From Kriegella sp965368185 (GTDB lineage Bacteria > Bacteroidota > Bacteroidia > Flavobacteriales > Flavobacteriaceae): a DNA stretch of 32,442 nucleotides. Positions 1-7,779 of the stretch are shown here, piece by piece. A model generated the notes under the pieces. That model saw only the letters and a program-made list of their open reading frames with translations. It had not been told where the DNA came from and ran no database searches. Location: assembly GCA_965368185.1 (NCBI GenBank), contig CBDULZ010000054.1:1-32442 (forward strand), given 5' to 3'. Every line of letters starts with the position of its first letter. Within the stretch, counting starts at the first letter, position 1. A program made the position numbers and the translations under genes.

Positions 1-2
1 AT

Positions 3-47
3 GAGATTCTTGAAATTGTAGGTGGAGCGGAAGCATTGAACAATTAA
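3..47 (+). CDS. C-terminal tail of an unidentified gene (partial)
   Basis: The third frame is open from the left edge and ends EILEIVGGAEALNN followed by TAA. The composition looks like a normal protein end, and an intrinsic terminator follows about 55 bases later, which supports a transcribed gene ending here. Only 14 residues are visible, so no family can be named. The 5' part lies outside the window. Confidence 0.4.
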   Translation, partial: EILEIVGGAEALNN

Positions 48-56
48 TTTCATCGT

Positions 57-79
57 CACCCCGAGGGTGGCCGAAAGGC
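57..79. repeat. Two tandem mini-hairpins after the first gene
   Basis: CACCC-CGA-GGGTG (57-69) is followed directly by GCC-GAAA-GGC (70-79, GAAA tetraloop). This GC-rich pair in an AT-rich spacer resembles dispersed intergenic palindromes of flavobacterial genomes. That it is repeated elsewhere in the genome is an inference that cannot be tested here. Confidence 0.35.
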
Positions 80-102
80 ATATAATTAAGTATATAAAAA
101 TT

Positions 103-131
103 AAAACCTCACAGCAATGTGAGGTTTTTTT
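103..131 (+). terminator. Intrinsic terminator of the gene at the left edge
   Basis: An 11-bp perfect stem, AAAACCTCACA (103-113) with TGTGAGGTTTT (118-128), closes a GCAA tetraloop. The right arm runs into a T tract up to 131. This is a textbook Rho-independent terminator and would end the transcript whose CDS stops at 47. Confidence 0.85.
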
Positions 132-235
132 ATTCTTGATTATTAAATTTTTTTGGTTAGGAGATTTGTCGGCGATTACCTTATTGAAACTATAACCATT
201 AAATAAAGTCGAATTTTAAGGGACATTTGGGCGAA

Positions 236-741
236 CTACCTGGGAATACTAAGGTAAAGCGGGGTAAAGTAGGCTATGAGTAAAATGCCAACAAAGAGGT
301 CTGAGGCTTCAAATCTGTTGTTCCCGCCTATGAGGGCCATTATTATCCCAAAGGGGTAAACAAAAAATAGTAGTGCATCGAAAGTACTTATCAACCAAAC
401 ATAAAGGGGAAATTCATTCGAAAGTTTATTGGCTTCATTATTTTCCGATTTAGCGTTGAAAAAGGGTTCTTAGCGCATTAATGTAGACTTTGATAGGCAA
501 CGTAAGAGGTTTTAAGATTTGGAGTTCAACCATTCTAATAAAAGACTTTTCCTCAAACCAATGATCTAATCCCTTTGTTAATAATTTCTATAACTGTAAA
601 TGGTTTTTAATTGCGATCAGTTTTTGTGTTCTTAAAAGCTTATTTCAATTGCAGTCATTCTTTTGGTTGTGGTATCTGTTCATTGACAATTCGACAGGTT
701 TTACAAACCAGCGTTTTGTAATAGGGACGAACCGAGTCGGA
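236..741 (-). pseudogene. Decayed small membrane-protein gene
   Basis: Read on the minus strand, protein-like sequence continues across this stretch but switches frame and meets stops. Piece one (741-658) reads SDSVRPYYKTLVCKTC and onward, with a CxxC pair suggesting a zinc ribbon, and stops at 657. Piece two (587-453, 45 codons) contains GLDHWFEEKSFIRMVELQIL and stops at 452. Piece three (469-239, 77 codons, stop 238-236) contains LSNEFPLYVWLISTFDALLF, then VYPFGIIMALIGG and IAYFTPLYLSIPR, which look like two to three membrane helices. Piece three has no plausible ATG: a stop immediately precedes it. A CxxC module followed by a helical, hydrophobic C-terminal half recalls Bacteroidota zinc-ribbon/Yip1-like membrane proteins, but the family is a guess. 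Decay is inferred from the broken frame; a sequencing error could explain one shift but not all breaks. Confidence 0.4.
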
Positions 742-783
742 TCAAGATTTAATACAGGTTTTCGCTTCTTTAAGATTTAAGGG

Positions 784-1764
784 CTATTTTACAATCAAGG
801 TCTTTTCCGATGTATCGGTAAAGTCTCCTTCTGCCGCAGAATAGTTCGTTGTTATTTTTACCGTGAGCTCCGTACCTGCCGGATAATCGATGCTCCATTC
901 CAGAATATATAGCTTTTGAAGTTGCCCGTTGATTACCTTATAAAGTTCTGCAATGTCGTTCCCCGTGGGGGCATAATAGAAACGCCCTCCGGTTTCATCT
1001 GCCAGCGACTGTAGTACATCTTGTCTGGCATTTCCGTAACCGACAGTATAGATGGGAATGGCCAAACTCTTTGATTTCTCGATAAGATTCGGTAACGAAA
1101 TGGAAGAGGCATTGTCACCCCCATCGGTAAAACCGATAACTAGGGGAAGTACATTGCTTAATTGATTGGCCTGATCCAAACCAAGTTCGCAAGCACTATA
1201 AAAAGCGGTCGACGAACCTATGTAAGGGTTTATATCAATAGCATCGGTAAGTAGGGTCTTATCAGCGGTAAATGGCTTTACCTCTTCAACACTAGACCCG
1301 AATTTAATGACCGATAATTGATCGGTATCGGCCTTCAGGTTTATAAAGCTTCGTAGGGCTTCCTCCATATCGATGACGTCTCTAGTCGACATACTGCCCG
1401 AGTAGTCTAGTGTAGTAGTAGCTGCTAGGGGCGCACTATTGTTTTGGTCGAAAACAGTAAGTGCTATTCTATTTTGATCTACTTGTTCAATGTTGGCATT
1501 GGTCAACATTTCGACTTCGTAGTTCCCTAAAGTGAATTTTTCCAAGGGTTTACCTTCTTGATCTGTAACCGACAATAGTATTTTTAACGTATTTCCAGAT
1601 TGTGAAATCTCAACCCGTGGTATTGTTGTTTCGATTTCAGTCGTTGTATTATCGCTTAAGTCTTTGAAGGCAGTTTCTTTAGCTATAGAATCATCATCCT
1701 TAGAGCAACTTGGCATTAAAAAAAGAAAAAGAATACATAGCGAATGGAGTAATTTGTTTTTCAT
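784..1764 (-). CDS. VWA-domain lipoprotein
   Basis: 326 residues. The N-terminus is a lipoprotein signal (hydrophobic stretch, then MPSC, with Cys20 as the lipidation site) followed by SKDDD, an acidic stretch typical of Bacteroidota surface lipoproteins. After a ~90-residue beta-rich segment comes a von Willebrand factor A domain. It starts with the metal-ion-dependent adhesion site DYSGS (Asp120, Ser122, Ser124), Thr186 is in SSTAF, and Asp214 is in FTDGGDN, so the MIDAS looks intact. VWA domains bind protein ligands through a coordinated divalent cation; the ligand here is unknown. The gene stands alone between a decayed gene and a divergent flippase. A TAGGTTTG -7-like box lies at 1797-1790, but no matching -33 box is obvious. 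Role in adhesion or envelope assembly is inference. Confidence 0.85.
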   Translation of the reverse strand: MKNKLLHSLCILFLFLMPSCSKDDDSIAKETAFKDLSDNTTTEIETTIPRVEISQSGNTLKILLSVTDQEGKPLEKFTLGNYEVEMLTNANIEQVDQNRIALTVFDQNNSAPLAATTTLDYSGSMSTRDVIDMEEALRSFINLKADTDQLSVIKFGSSVEEVKPFTADKTLLTDAIDINPYIGSSTAFYSACELGLDQANQLSNVLPLVIGFTDGGDNASSISLPNLIEKSKSLAIPIYTVGYGNARQDVLQSLADETGGRFYYAPTGNDIAELYKVINGQLQKLYILEWSIDYPAGTELTVKITTNYSAAEGDFTDTSEKTLIVK

Positions 1765-2092
1765 GATAGTGCAGCTTTTGGTTCTATAGCAAACCTAAAA
1801 CCAACTGAAGTTAATTCCTTACGGGTTTCCTTAACGACCCGAAATAAAGGTAATTAGTCGATTATCGTAACAAAAAACAGGATGAAATACATCATTTTTC
1901 CAATCTCAAATCTTTTACCATGGCCATCAATTGAATAACATCTTTGGCTCTGATCCTGGTTTTCAAGCTTTATTAAAAGCAAAGCCTCGTGCCAATAGAC
2001 TTTTTTGATATTTGTGGTCTTTTATCCGCTCACAAAATTCCCTTATTATGGTATGGGCTAGCACACAATTGAATCAAGGGGAGTAACTTGAC
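1765..2092. other. Gene-poor spacer with possible coding remnant
   Basis: No intact gene is visible. On the minus strand 2073-1966 is open for 36 codons (contains HTIIREFCERIKDHKYQKSL) and stops at 1965-1963. A second short open stretch in another frame, down to the stop at 1892, contains RIRAKDVIQLMAMVKDLRLE. Together they could be the worn remains of a helical protein, but neither has a convincing start. The right end of the spacer carries the promoter of the flippase gene. Confidence 0.3.
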
Positions 2093-2123
2093 TTTGCCAC
2101 ATCCGTTTAAATAGGTACTTTTG
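2093..2123 (+). promoter_or_regulatory. Bacteroidota-type promoter of the flippase operon
   Basis: TTTG at 2093-2096, a 19-base spacer, then TACTTTTG at 2116-2123: an exact match to the Bacteroidota primary sigma consensus TTTG-N19-TAnnTTTG. The expected transcription start near 2130 is only about 13 bases before the TTG start at 2143, so the 5' leader would be very short. This also supports the TTG start. Confidence 0.75.
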
Positions 2124-2142
2124 GGCATAAATCGGTGCCCTA

Positions 2143-3618
2143 TTGAATCCGCTCAAAAAACTCTTTAAGCAAACGGCCATCTATGGTTTGGCCACGGTGC
2201 TTCCGCGAATGATTTCTTTTTTGCTGGTCAGGGTGCATACCGATGCAATGCCCCCGAACATCTATGGGGAGCTGGCCGTTATATTCGCATATTTTGCAAT
2301 GTTCAATGTGGTTTTGGCTTATGGAATGGAAACCGCCTTTTTCCGGTTTTATAGTAAGTCAAGCAACAAGGAAACTGTGATTTCTACTTCATTGATATCC
2401 ATTCTAGCCTCTACGTTTCTGTTTTTGCTATTGGCGTTGTCGTTCCAAGAAACAACTGCTTCGTTGCTGAATATTGACCCGAAATACATTAAATACGTCA
2501 TTTTTATACTTTCCTTAGATGCCTTGGTAATCATTCCCTTTGCTTGGTTAAGGGCCAACGAACGTCCTATGAGGTACGCCGTTATCAAAGTTTTGAATGT
2601 GGTCATTAATTTCGGATTGAATATATTTTTCTTGTTGCTGCTACCGCGAATTGTTGCCGGGAATCCTGATGGTATTTTAGGGTGGATGTACGAACCGAAT
2701 TATCAGATTAGCTATATTATTATTGCCAATCTCGTTGCAAGTGGCGTAACCCTTTTATTAATGTTGAAACCCTATACAAGCAGCTCATATAATTTTGATT
2801 CTGATTTGTGGAAGCAAATGATGAAATACGCATTTCCAGTGCTTGTCGCAGGAGTAGCGTTTTCGATAAACGAAGTTTTCGACAGGGTAATGCTCGAAGC
2901 CTTATTGCCTAAAGATATTGCCGATGAACAGGTCGGAATGTATAATGCGTGTGTTAAGTTGGCTTTGTTTATGACTTTGTTCTCTACCGCTTTTCGTATG
3001 GGAATAGAACCTTTCTTTTTTAGTCATGCAGATACTGAGAACCCACAAAAGGCCTATGCCCAGATTACAAATTACTTTGTGATTTTAGGAAGTGTTATTT
3101 TGCTTGCCGTAGTAGTCTTTGCTGATGTATTAAAAGTACTGTTTGTCAAAAATCCGGCTTATTGGGATGCCATGTCGGTAGTGCCCTTAATACTTTTGGC
3201 GAGTTTTTTCTTGGGTATTTATCACAATCTATCGGTTTGGTACAAGGTGACCGATAAGACCCGATATGGGGCCTTAATTTCGGTAATCGGGGCAGTCGTA
3301 ACTATTTTTGTCAATTATGTATTTATTCCTAGTATTGGTTACATGGCCTCTGCTATTGCTACGGTGTTGGCTTACGGTAGTATGATGATGCTTTCCTATT
3401 ACCTTGGCAGGTCGCGCTATCCGGTGCCGTACAATTTCAGGAAAATTATTTTTTATCTTTCCGTTTCTATTTTATGTGCTGTCTTGTCATTTTATGTGTT
3501 CAATAGAAACCTTATTTTAGGAATCACATTACTTTTATTGTATCTAGGTTTAGTCTATAAAATGGAAAATGCCATGTTGAAACGGATATTTTTGGGAGGA
3601 AATAAGGCTCGTAAGTAA
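2143..3618 (+). CDS. Polysaccharide flippase (Wzx/MATE-like, MOP superfamily)
   Basis: 491 residues with about 12-14 hydrophobic helices throughout, no signal peptide, and the N-terminus NPLKKLFKQTAIYGLATVLP typical of Bacteroidota polysaccharide biosynthesis transporters. Members of this family move lipid-linked glycans across the inner membrane for O-antigen, capsule or exopolysaccharide assembly. The start is TTG at 2143: the family's conserved N-terminus begins exactly here, the next in-frame ATG would remove the first helix, and a perfect promoter sits just upstream. First gene of a co-directional run that continues with dut, a TPR protein, a DUF4292 lipoprotein and an EnvC-like protein. 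No glycosyltransferases are nearby, so its glycan cannot be named. Confidence 0.87.
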   Translation: MNPLKKLFKQTAIYGLATVLPRMISFLLVRVHTDAMPPNIYGELAVIFAYFAMFNVVLAYGMETAFFRFYSKSSNKETVISTSLISILASTFLFLLLALSFQETTASLLNIDPKYIKYVIFILSLDALVIIPFAWLRANERPMRYAVIKVLNVVINFGLNIFFLLLLPRIVAGNPDGILGWMYEPNYQISYIIIANLVASGVTLLLMLKPYTSSSYNFDSDLWKQMMKYAFPVLVAGVAFSINEVFDRVMLEALLPKDIADEQVGMYNACVKLALFMTLFSTAFRMGIEPFFFSHADTENPQKAYAQITNYFVILGSVILLAVVVFADVLKVLFVKNPAYWDAMSVVPLILLASFFLGIYHNLSVWYKVTDKTRYGALISVIGAVVTIFVNYVFIPSIGYMASAIATVLAYGSMMMLSYYLGRSRYPVPYNFRKIIFYLSVSILCAVLSFYVFNRNLILGITLLLLYLGLVYKMENAMLKRIFLGGNKARK

Positions 3619-3727
3619 TGTGGGTCACAAACTAAAAAGTGGAGCAAGCACTCCTTTTTCGATTTAAATTCTTATTTGAAATAGGCCTGCGGTACATGCA
3701 ATAGCGGCGGTTAAAACAATAAATAGC

Positions 3728-4162
3728 ATGAAAATAAAAATTATCAACAATTCGGCACACGATTTGCCGCAATATGAGACAATGGCCTCTGCCGGTATGG
3801 ATCTACGTGCCAATATTTCCGAATCTGTTACGTTACAACCATTAGGGCGCGCCATCATCAAAACGGGACTGATTATAGAGCTTCCTGTGGGCTTTGAGGC
3901 ACAAGTTCGACCGAGAAGTGGTCTTGCAGCTAAAAAGGGAATAACAGTGCTCAATTCGCCTGGAACGATAGATGCTGATTACAGGGGTGAAATAGGTGTT
4001 ATATTGGTAAATTTATCCAACGAACCTTTTACTATTGAAAATGGGGAACGTATTGCCCAGCTGATTATTGCCAAACACGAACGTGCTGTTTGGGAATCGG
4101 TAGAAGAACTGTCCGAGACTTCTAGGGGCGAAGGTGGATTCGGCAGTACCGGGGCCACTTAG
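3728..4162 (+). CDS. dut: dUTP diphosphatase
   Basis: 144 residues, the normal size for a trimeric dUTPase (EC 3.6.1.23), which hydrolyses dUTP to dUMP and pyrophosphate, keeping uracil out of DNA and feeding thymidylate synthesis. All five family motifs are present in order: ASAGMDLRA (I), RPRSGLA (II), GTIDADYRGEIGV (III, with the catalytic Asp), GERIAQLII (IV) and RGEGGFGSTG (V, the C-terminal arm closing over the nucleotide). The start ATG at 3728 gives the standard N-terminus MKIKIINNS. It follows the flippase gene by 109 bases with no clear promoter, so co-transcription is likely though internal initiation cannot be excluded. Confidence 0.97.
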   Translation: MKIKIINNSAHDLPQYETMASAGMDLRANISESVTLQPLGRAIIKTGLIIELPVGFEAQVRPRSGLAAKKGITVLNSPGTIDADYRGEIGVILVNLSNEPFTIENGERIAQLIIAKHERAVWESVEELSETSRGEGGFGSTGAT

Positions 4163-4197
4163 ATGCTAGATAATTCCGTATAGAATAAAATGCTGCA

Positions 4198-5118
4198 ATG
4201 ATGACAATGTTTGTTAGACTTATTTTTCTTTTGGGATTATTTCTGATCTCTAAGACTTCGCATGCGCAAGAGGAGGAAAGTGCTGCGGTTTCCCTAGAAG
4301 AATATTCCGATGCATTTCAAGAGAATTTCTTTGAAGCGCTCAAACAAAAGGGCATTGAAAACTACGATAAGGCCATTAACCTTTTGTTGCAGTGTAAACA
4401 GATCGATGCCGATAATAGCGTGGTCGACCACGAATTGGCCAAGGCTTATATGGCAGATAAACAATTTGTCATGGCGCAAGAATATGGTATAGAAGCGCTA
4501 GTTTCCGATCCGACCAATCTTTGGTACCTAAACACGTTGGTTCAAGTTATGCAAAAGCAGGGCAACACCGTTGAAAATATACAATCGGCCATTCCTTTTG
4601 GGAATACCAAGCTAAAAGAAAACCTGGCTTTGATTTATTTCAAACAGAAGAAATATGAAAGTTCCTTGGCGCTATTGAAACTGGTAAAAAAGACCACATT
4701 TACAGAAGATCTTTCAGCGAAAATTAACGATTCACTCGAAAAGAAGCGTGAAAGTAGTGATAACAAGATTACGTTCACTCCTACGAAGACCAGTGACCAT
4801 AATCCACTGGAGCGTTATAAAAAGCGCGTAGATGATCTTATGGCAATCGATAGCCTTTCAGTGCTTGAGACGGTTTCCCTTGAGGCTTTGGAGAGCTATC
4901 CCTCACAACCTTATTTTTATTTTGCCCAAGGATATGCCCTTTATAAAATGAACAGGCACGGCGAGGCTGTTGAGGTATTGGAGGCTGCCCTTGACTACGT
5001 ATTGGACGATGTTTCCCTTTCCAATAAAATTTACACCATATTGGCCGATGCTTATACCGCACTCAATAACACTTCGAAGGCAAATACGTATCTTCGTAAG
5101 ATTAAACCCGGATTTTAA
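4198..5118 (+). CDS. Periplasmic TPR protein
   Basis: 306 residues. An N-terminal signal peptide (hydrophobic core LIFLLGLFLISK, cleavage probably after HAQ near residue 24) is followed by helical repeats of TPR type: one block at about 40-120 and another near the C-terminus (QPYFYFAQGYALYKMNRHGEAVEVLEAAL region). The middle is charged and Lys/Asp-rich. TPR arrays serve as protein-binding scaffolds; the partner is unknown. Two further ATGs lie at codons 2 and 4, so the exact start is uncertain by a few residues. It sits 35 bases after dut and 3 bases before the DUF4292 lipoprotein gene, which argues for one operon and an envelope role. Confidence 0.8.
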   Translation: MMTMFVRLIFLLGLFLISKTSHAQEEESAAVSLEEYSDAFQENFFEALKQKGIENYDKAINLLLQCKQIDADNSVVDHELAKAYMADKQFVMAQEYGIEALVSDPTNLWYLNTLVQVMQKQGNTVENIQSAIPFGNTKLKENLALIYFKQKKYESSLALLKLVKKTTFTEDLSAKINDSLEKKRESSDNKITFTPTKTSDHNPLERYKKRVDDLMAIDSLSVLETVSLEALESYPSQPYFYFAQGYALYKMNRHGEAVEVLEAALDYVLDDVSLSNKIYTILADAYTALNNTSKANTYLRKIKPGF

Positions 5119-5121
5119 AGA

Positions 5122-5919
5122 ATGATCAAACTATTTCGAGGCATGTTAAAATACATGCGATTTGTCGTTTTTGCAATACTTGTTATTTCCTGTAAATCGA
5201 CTAAAGTTGTTCGGGATGGCGCTTTGGATGAAAAGTTGTCCGCTAAGGCAATTATTCGAACACACTACCAAAATCAGGTCGGTTTTAAGACCTTGAGCGG
5301 AAAGATGAAAATCGATTATTCCGATGGGGAATCTTCTCAAGGGGTATCGGTTAGTTTTCGATTGGAAAAGGACAAAGCTATTTGGATGAGTGCTCCCTTG
5401 GGCATGGTCAAAGCTTATATTACTCCTGAACGCGTAAGCTTTTACAATAAACTTCAAAATGAATATTTTGATGGTGATTTTTCGTATCTCAATGAACTTT
5501 TGGGAACGGAATTGGATTTTAACAACGTGCAGAACCTTTTGTTGGGTGACCCCCTGTTCGATTTGAGAAAGACAAAATATGTCGCCTCGGTTTCTGGAGG
5601 AAGCTATCAACTAAAACCGAAAGATCCGATGGCACTTTTCAAGACAGTGTTTCAAATTGAACCGAAAAACTTCAAAGTTACGTCCCAACAACTATCCCAG
5701 CCTTTAAAAAAGAGGCTTTTACAAATAAATTATACCGATTATCAGAAAATCAGCAGATGGATTTTGCCCCAGTCCGTGGCTATTGCCGCTATTGAAGGAG
5801 ATGACCGAAATAAGATTGACATCGAATATCGAAACATCGAATTCAATCAGTCTTTATCGTTTCCGTATAAAATACCAAAAGGTTTTAAAGCGATTGTTTT
5901 AAAGAAAGATGATTTATAG
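5122..5919 (+). CDS. DUF4292 family lipoprotein
   Basis: 265 residues. The N-terminus has a lipoprotein signal ending VISC followed by KSTK, so the mature protein should be lipid-anchored. The body is rich in beta strands (LSGKMKIDYSDG, VSVSFRLEKDKAIWMSAPLG, FLVRKTKYV-like segments), as expected for the DUF4292 family, which is thought to resemble LolA/LolB-type lipid-binding folds; that structural likeness is from family knowledge, not visible directly. It overlaps the following EnvC-like gene by 11 bases and follows the TPR gene by 3, so the three are almost certainly translated from one message. A role in lipoprotein or outer-membrane handling is inference. An internal ATG at codon 8 or 12 is an alternative start. 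Confidence 0.8.
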   Translation: MIKLFRGMLKYMRFVVFAILVISCKSTKVVRDGALDEKLSAKAIIRTHYQNQVGFKTLSGKMKIDYSDGESSQGVSVSFRLEKDKAIWMSAPLGMVKAYITPERVSFYNKLQNEYFDGDFSYLNELLGTELDFNNVQNLLLGDPLFDLRKTKYVASVSGGSYQLKPKDPMALFKTVFQIEPKNFKVTSQQLSQPLKKRLLQINYTDYQKISRWILPQSVAIAAIEGDDRNKIDIEYRNIEFNQSLSFPYKIPKGFKAIVLKKDDL

Positions 5920-7138
5920 CAAGCTACATAGTATTCTTTTTACGGCGGTAGTCTTTTTAATGTTTTGTGGTTTACAGGCGCAGACCGAAGAACAAAAGGA
6001 GCTCGAAACAAAAAGGGAACAGCTTCAAAAAGAGATTGCTGAGATTAATCGTTTATTGTTCGCAGAAAAGAAGGAAAAAGGCACGGTGCTGGATCAGATG
6101 GAAGCCTTGGATAAAAAAATGAGCGTTAGACAGCAGTTGATTAATGTCACGAACCAACAATCGAATCTTTTAAACATACAAATCAACGACAATATATCGA
6201 GTATCTCGAAGCTTCGTGAAGATTTGACGGAGCTTAAAAATGAATATGGAATGATGATACAGAAGTCGTATCAAAACAGTTCAAAACAAAGTCGTTTGAT
6301 GTTCCTTCTTTCTTCCGAAAACTTCATTCAGGCTTTTAAGCGATTGCAGTACATGAAGCAATATGCAGATTATCGAAGGGAACAGGGGCAACAAATCGTT
6401 TCGAAAACCGATGAATTGACACAATTGAACAGAGAGCTTACAGTTCAGCGAAAGGAAAAGGATAATTTAATAGCGGACAATAGAAAGGCCAAGGCCCAGA
6501 TGATGAAGGAAATGAAAGATCAAAAGGCGTTGTTGGGGAGCATACGAAAGAATGAAAGCAAATATGCGGCTGCCATAAAGGAAAAGACAAAAGAGTCGAA
6601 AGAAATTGAGCGGCGAATAGACAAGCTGATTCGTGATGCCATAGCTTCTGCCAATAAAAGTTCGGGAAATAAATCATTAAGCGCAAGCAAGTTTGTATTG
6701 ACACCTGAAGCCATGCTTGTGGCAAATAGCTTTTCGGCCAACAAAGGAAAACTTATATGGCCGGTAGAGAAAGGAATTAAAAGTCAAGGCTTTGGAGTTT
6801 ATAGTGATGCCGTATATCCGGGTATCAAACATGAGAGTAACGGGGTAATTATTACCACCGATCAAGGAGCCAAGGCCAGGTCCATTTTTAGAGGAGAAGT
6901 AATAGCCATTTTGGCCGTACCCGGTGGTAACAAGGGGGTGTCGATAAAGCACGGAAATTATATAAGCACCTACTACAATCTTTCTGAGCTTTTTGTAAAA
7001 AAGGGAGATAAGGTTTCTGCCAAGACAGAGCTAGGAACTATTTATACCAATCGGTTCAATGGGCAGACGCGCTTAAAGTTCTACCTATATGAAGATACTT
7101 CTAAGTTAAACCCTGAAGAATGGGTATATCAGTTATAA
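5909..7138 (+). CDS. EnvC-like murein hydrolase activator, degenerate LytM domain
   Basis: 409 residues: a signal peptide (to about residue 25, ending GLQAQ), a long coiled coil (about 26-250, full of Glu/Lys heptads), and a C-terminal LytM/peptidase M23 domain (about 285-405). Active M23 enzymes bind zinc through HxxxD and HxH plus a further His. Here the first motif reads HESNG (Asp replaced), the HG..T.Y.HL segment reads HGNYISTYYNL (His to Asn), and the HLHF segment reads RLKF (both His lost). The domain is therefore expected to be catalytically dead, like E. coli EnvC, which activates amidases at the division site. Translationally coupled to the DUF4292 gene by an 11-base overlap. Division role is family inference. 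Confidence 0.88.
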   Translation: MIYSKLHSILFTAVVFLMFCGLQAQTEEQKELETKREQLQKEIAEINRLLFAEKKEKGTVLDQMEALDKKMSVRQQLINVTNQQSNLLNIQINDNISSISKLREDLTELKNEYGMMIQKSYQNSSKQSRLMFLLSSENFIQAFKRLQYMKQYADYRREQGQQIVSKTDELTQLNRELTVQRKEKDNLIADNRKAKAQMMKEMKDQKALLGSIRKNESKYAAAIKEKTKESKEIERRIDKLIRDAIASANKSSGNKSLSASKFVLTPEAMLVANSFSANKGKLIWPVEKGIKSQGFGVYSDAVYPGIKHESNGVIITTDQGAKARSIFRGEVIAILAVPGGNKGVSIKHGNYISTYYNLSELFVKKGDKVSAKTELGTIYTNRFNGQTRLKFYLYEDTSKLNPEEWVYQL

Positions 7139-7191
7139 CGACTGGTCTGAGGCAATATAAGCCGAAAACCTTCAACAATTTCAAACCACAA

Positions 7192-7713
7192 CTAGGAGTT
7201 GTCGCCCATAAACAAAGCCTTTAATTCGGTCGCTTCGTTCGGTTTCATTTTACCTGCTAGCACGAGGCTTAACTGTTTTCTACGCAATGCAGCTGCATAG
7301 CGTTCTTTTTCCAATTTGGTTTCTGGCTCCAATGGGGGTACTTCCGTAGGTTTGCCCAATTCATCGACCGCTACAAAAGTGTAAATGGCCTCATTGGCCT
7401 TGCTTCTATCGCCGTTGTTGCGATCTTCCATCCAAACATCGATATAGACTTCCATTGACGTTCGAAACGCTCTTGAAACTGCCGCTTCCACGGTTAGTAC
7501 GCTCCCCAAGGGAACCGATTGGTTGAAGGCTACGTGATTGACCGAGGCGGTCACCGTTATTCGGCGACTGTGCCGACGTGCCGCAATACTGGCGGCCCTA
7601 TCCATGCGCGCGAGCAATTCCCCCCCGAAAAGATTGTTTAGCGGATTAGTCTCACTTGGTAGTACCATGTCGGTCATTATGGTACGTGATTCACTGGGAT
7701 GTTTGGGTTGCAT
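7192..7713 (-). CDS. Acyl-CoA thioesterase (hotdog fold, YciA/BACH type)
   Basis: 173 residues. The hallmark NPLNNLFGGELLARMDRAAS (about residues 22-41) is the N-terminal hotdog signature of the acyl-CoA hydrolase family, with the conserved Asn and Asp around the helix that covers the thioester. Further conserved parts are TVTASVNHVAF and the segment ending YTFVAVDE. The enzyme cleaves acyl-CoA to free acid and CoA in the cytoplasm. The size suits a single-hotdog protein of the YciA group. It is convergent with the EnvC-like gene (53-base gap) and 66 bases downstream of the HU/SPOR gene in the same direction. A TATCTTTA -7-like box occurs upstream but lacks a clear -33 partner. Confidence 0.9.
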   Translation of the reverse strand: MQPKHPSESRTIMTDMVLPSETNPLNNLFGGELLARMDRAASIAARRHSRRITVTASVNHVAFNQSVPLGSVLTVEAAVSRAFRTSMEVYIDVWMEDRNNGDRSKANEAIYTFVAVDELGKPTEVPPLEPETKLEKERYAAALRRKQLSLVLAGKMKPNEATELKALFMGDNS

Positions 7714-7779
7714 ATGCGTTTTATTGTAAAGATAGCAGGCTAAACCTACTCAAAGCCTGAATAAAAGAAGAAATAAGGG

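Noticed and set aside
3638..3659. Short GGAG/CTCC hairpin followed by T's between the flippase and dut genes
   Set aside because: The stem has only four base pairs; it is too weak to call a terminator, and the genes are probably co-transcribed.
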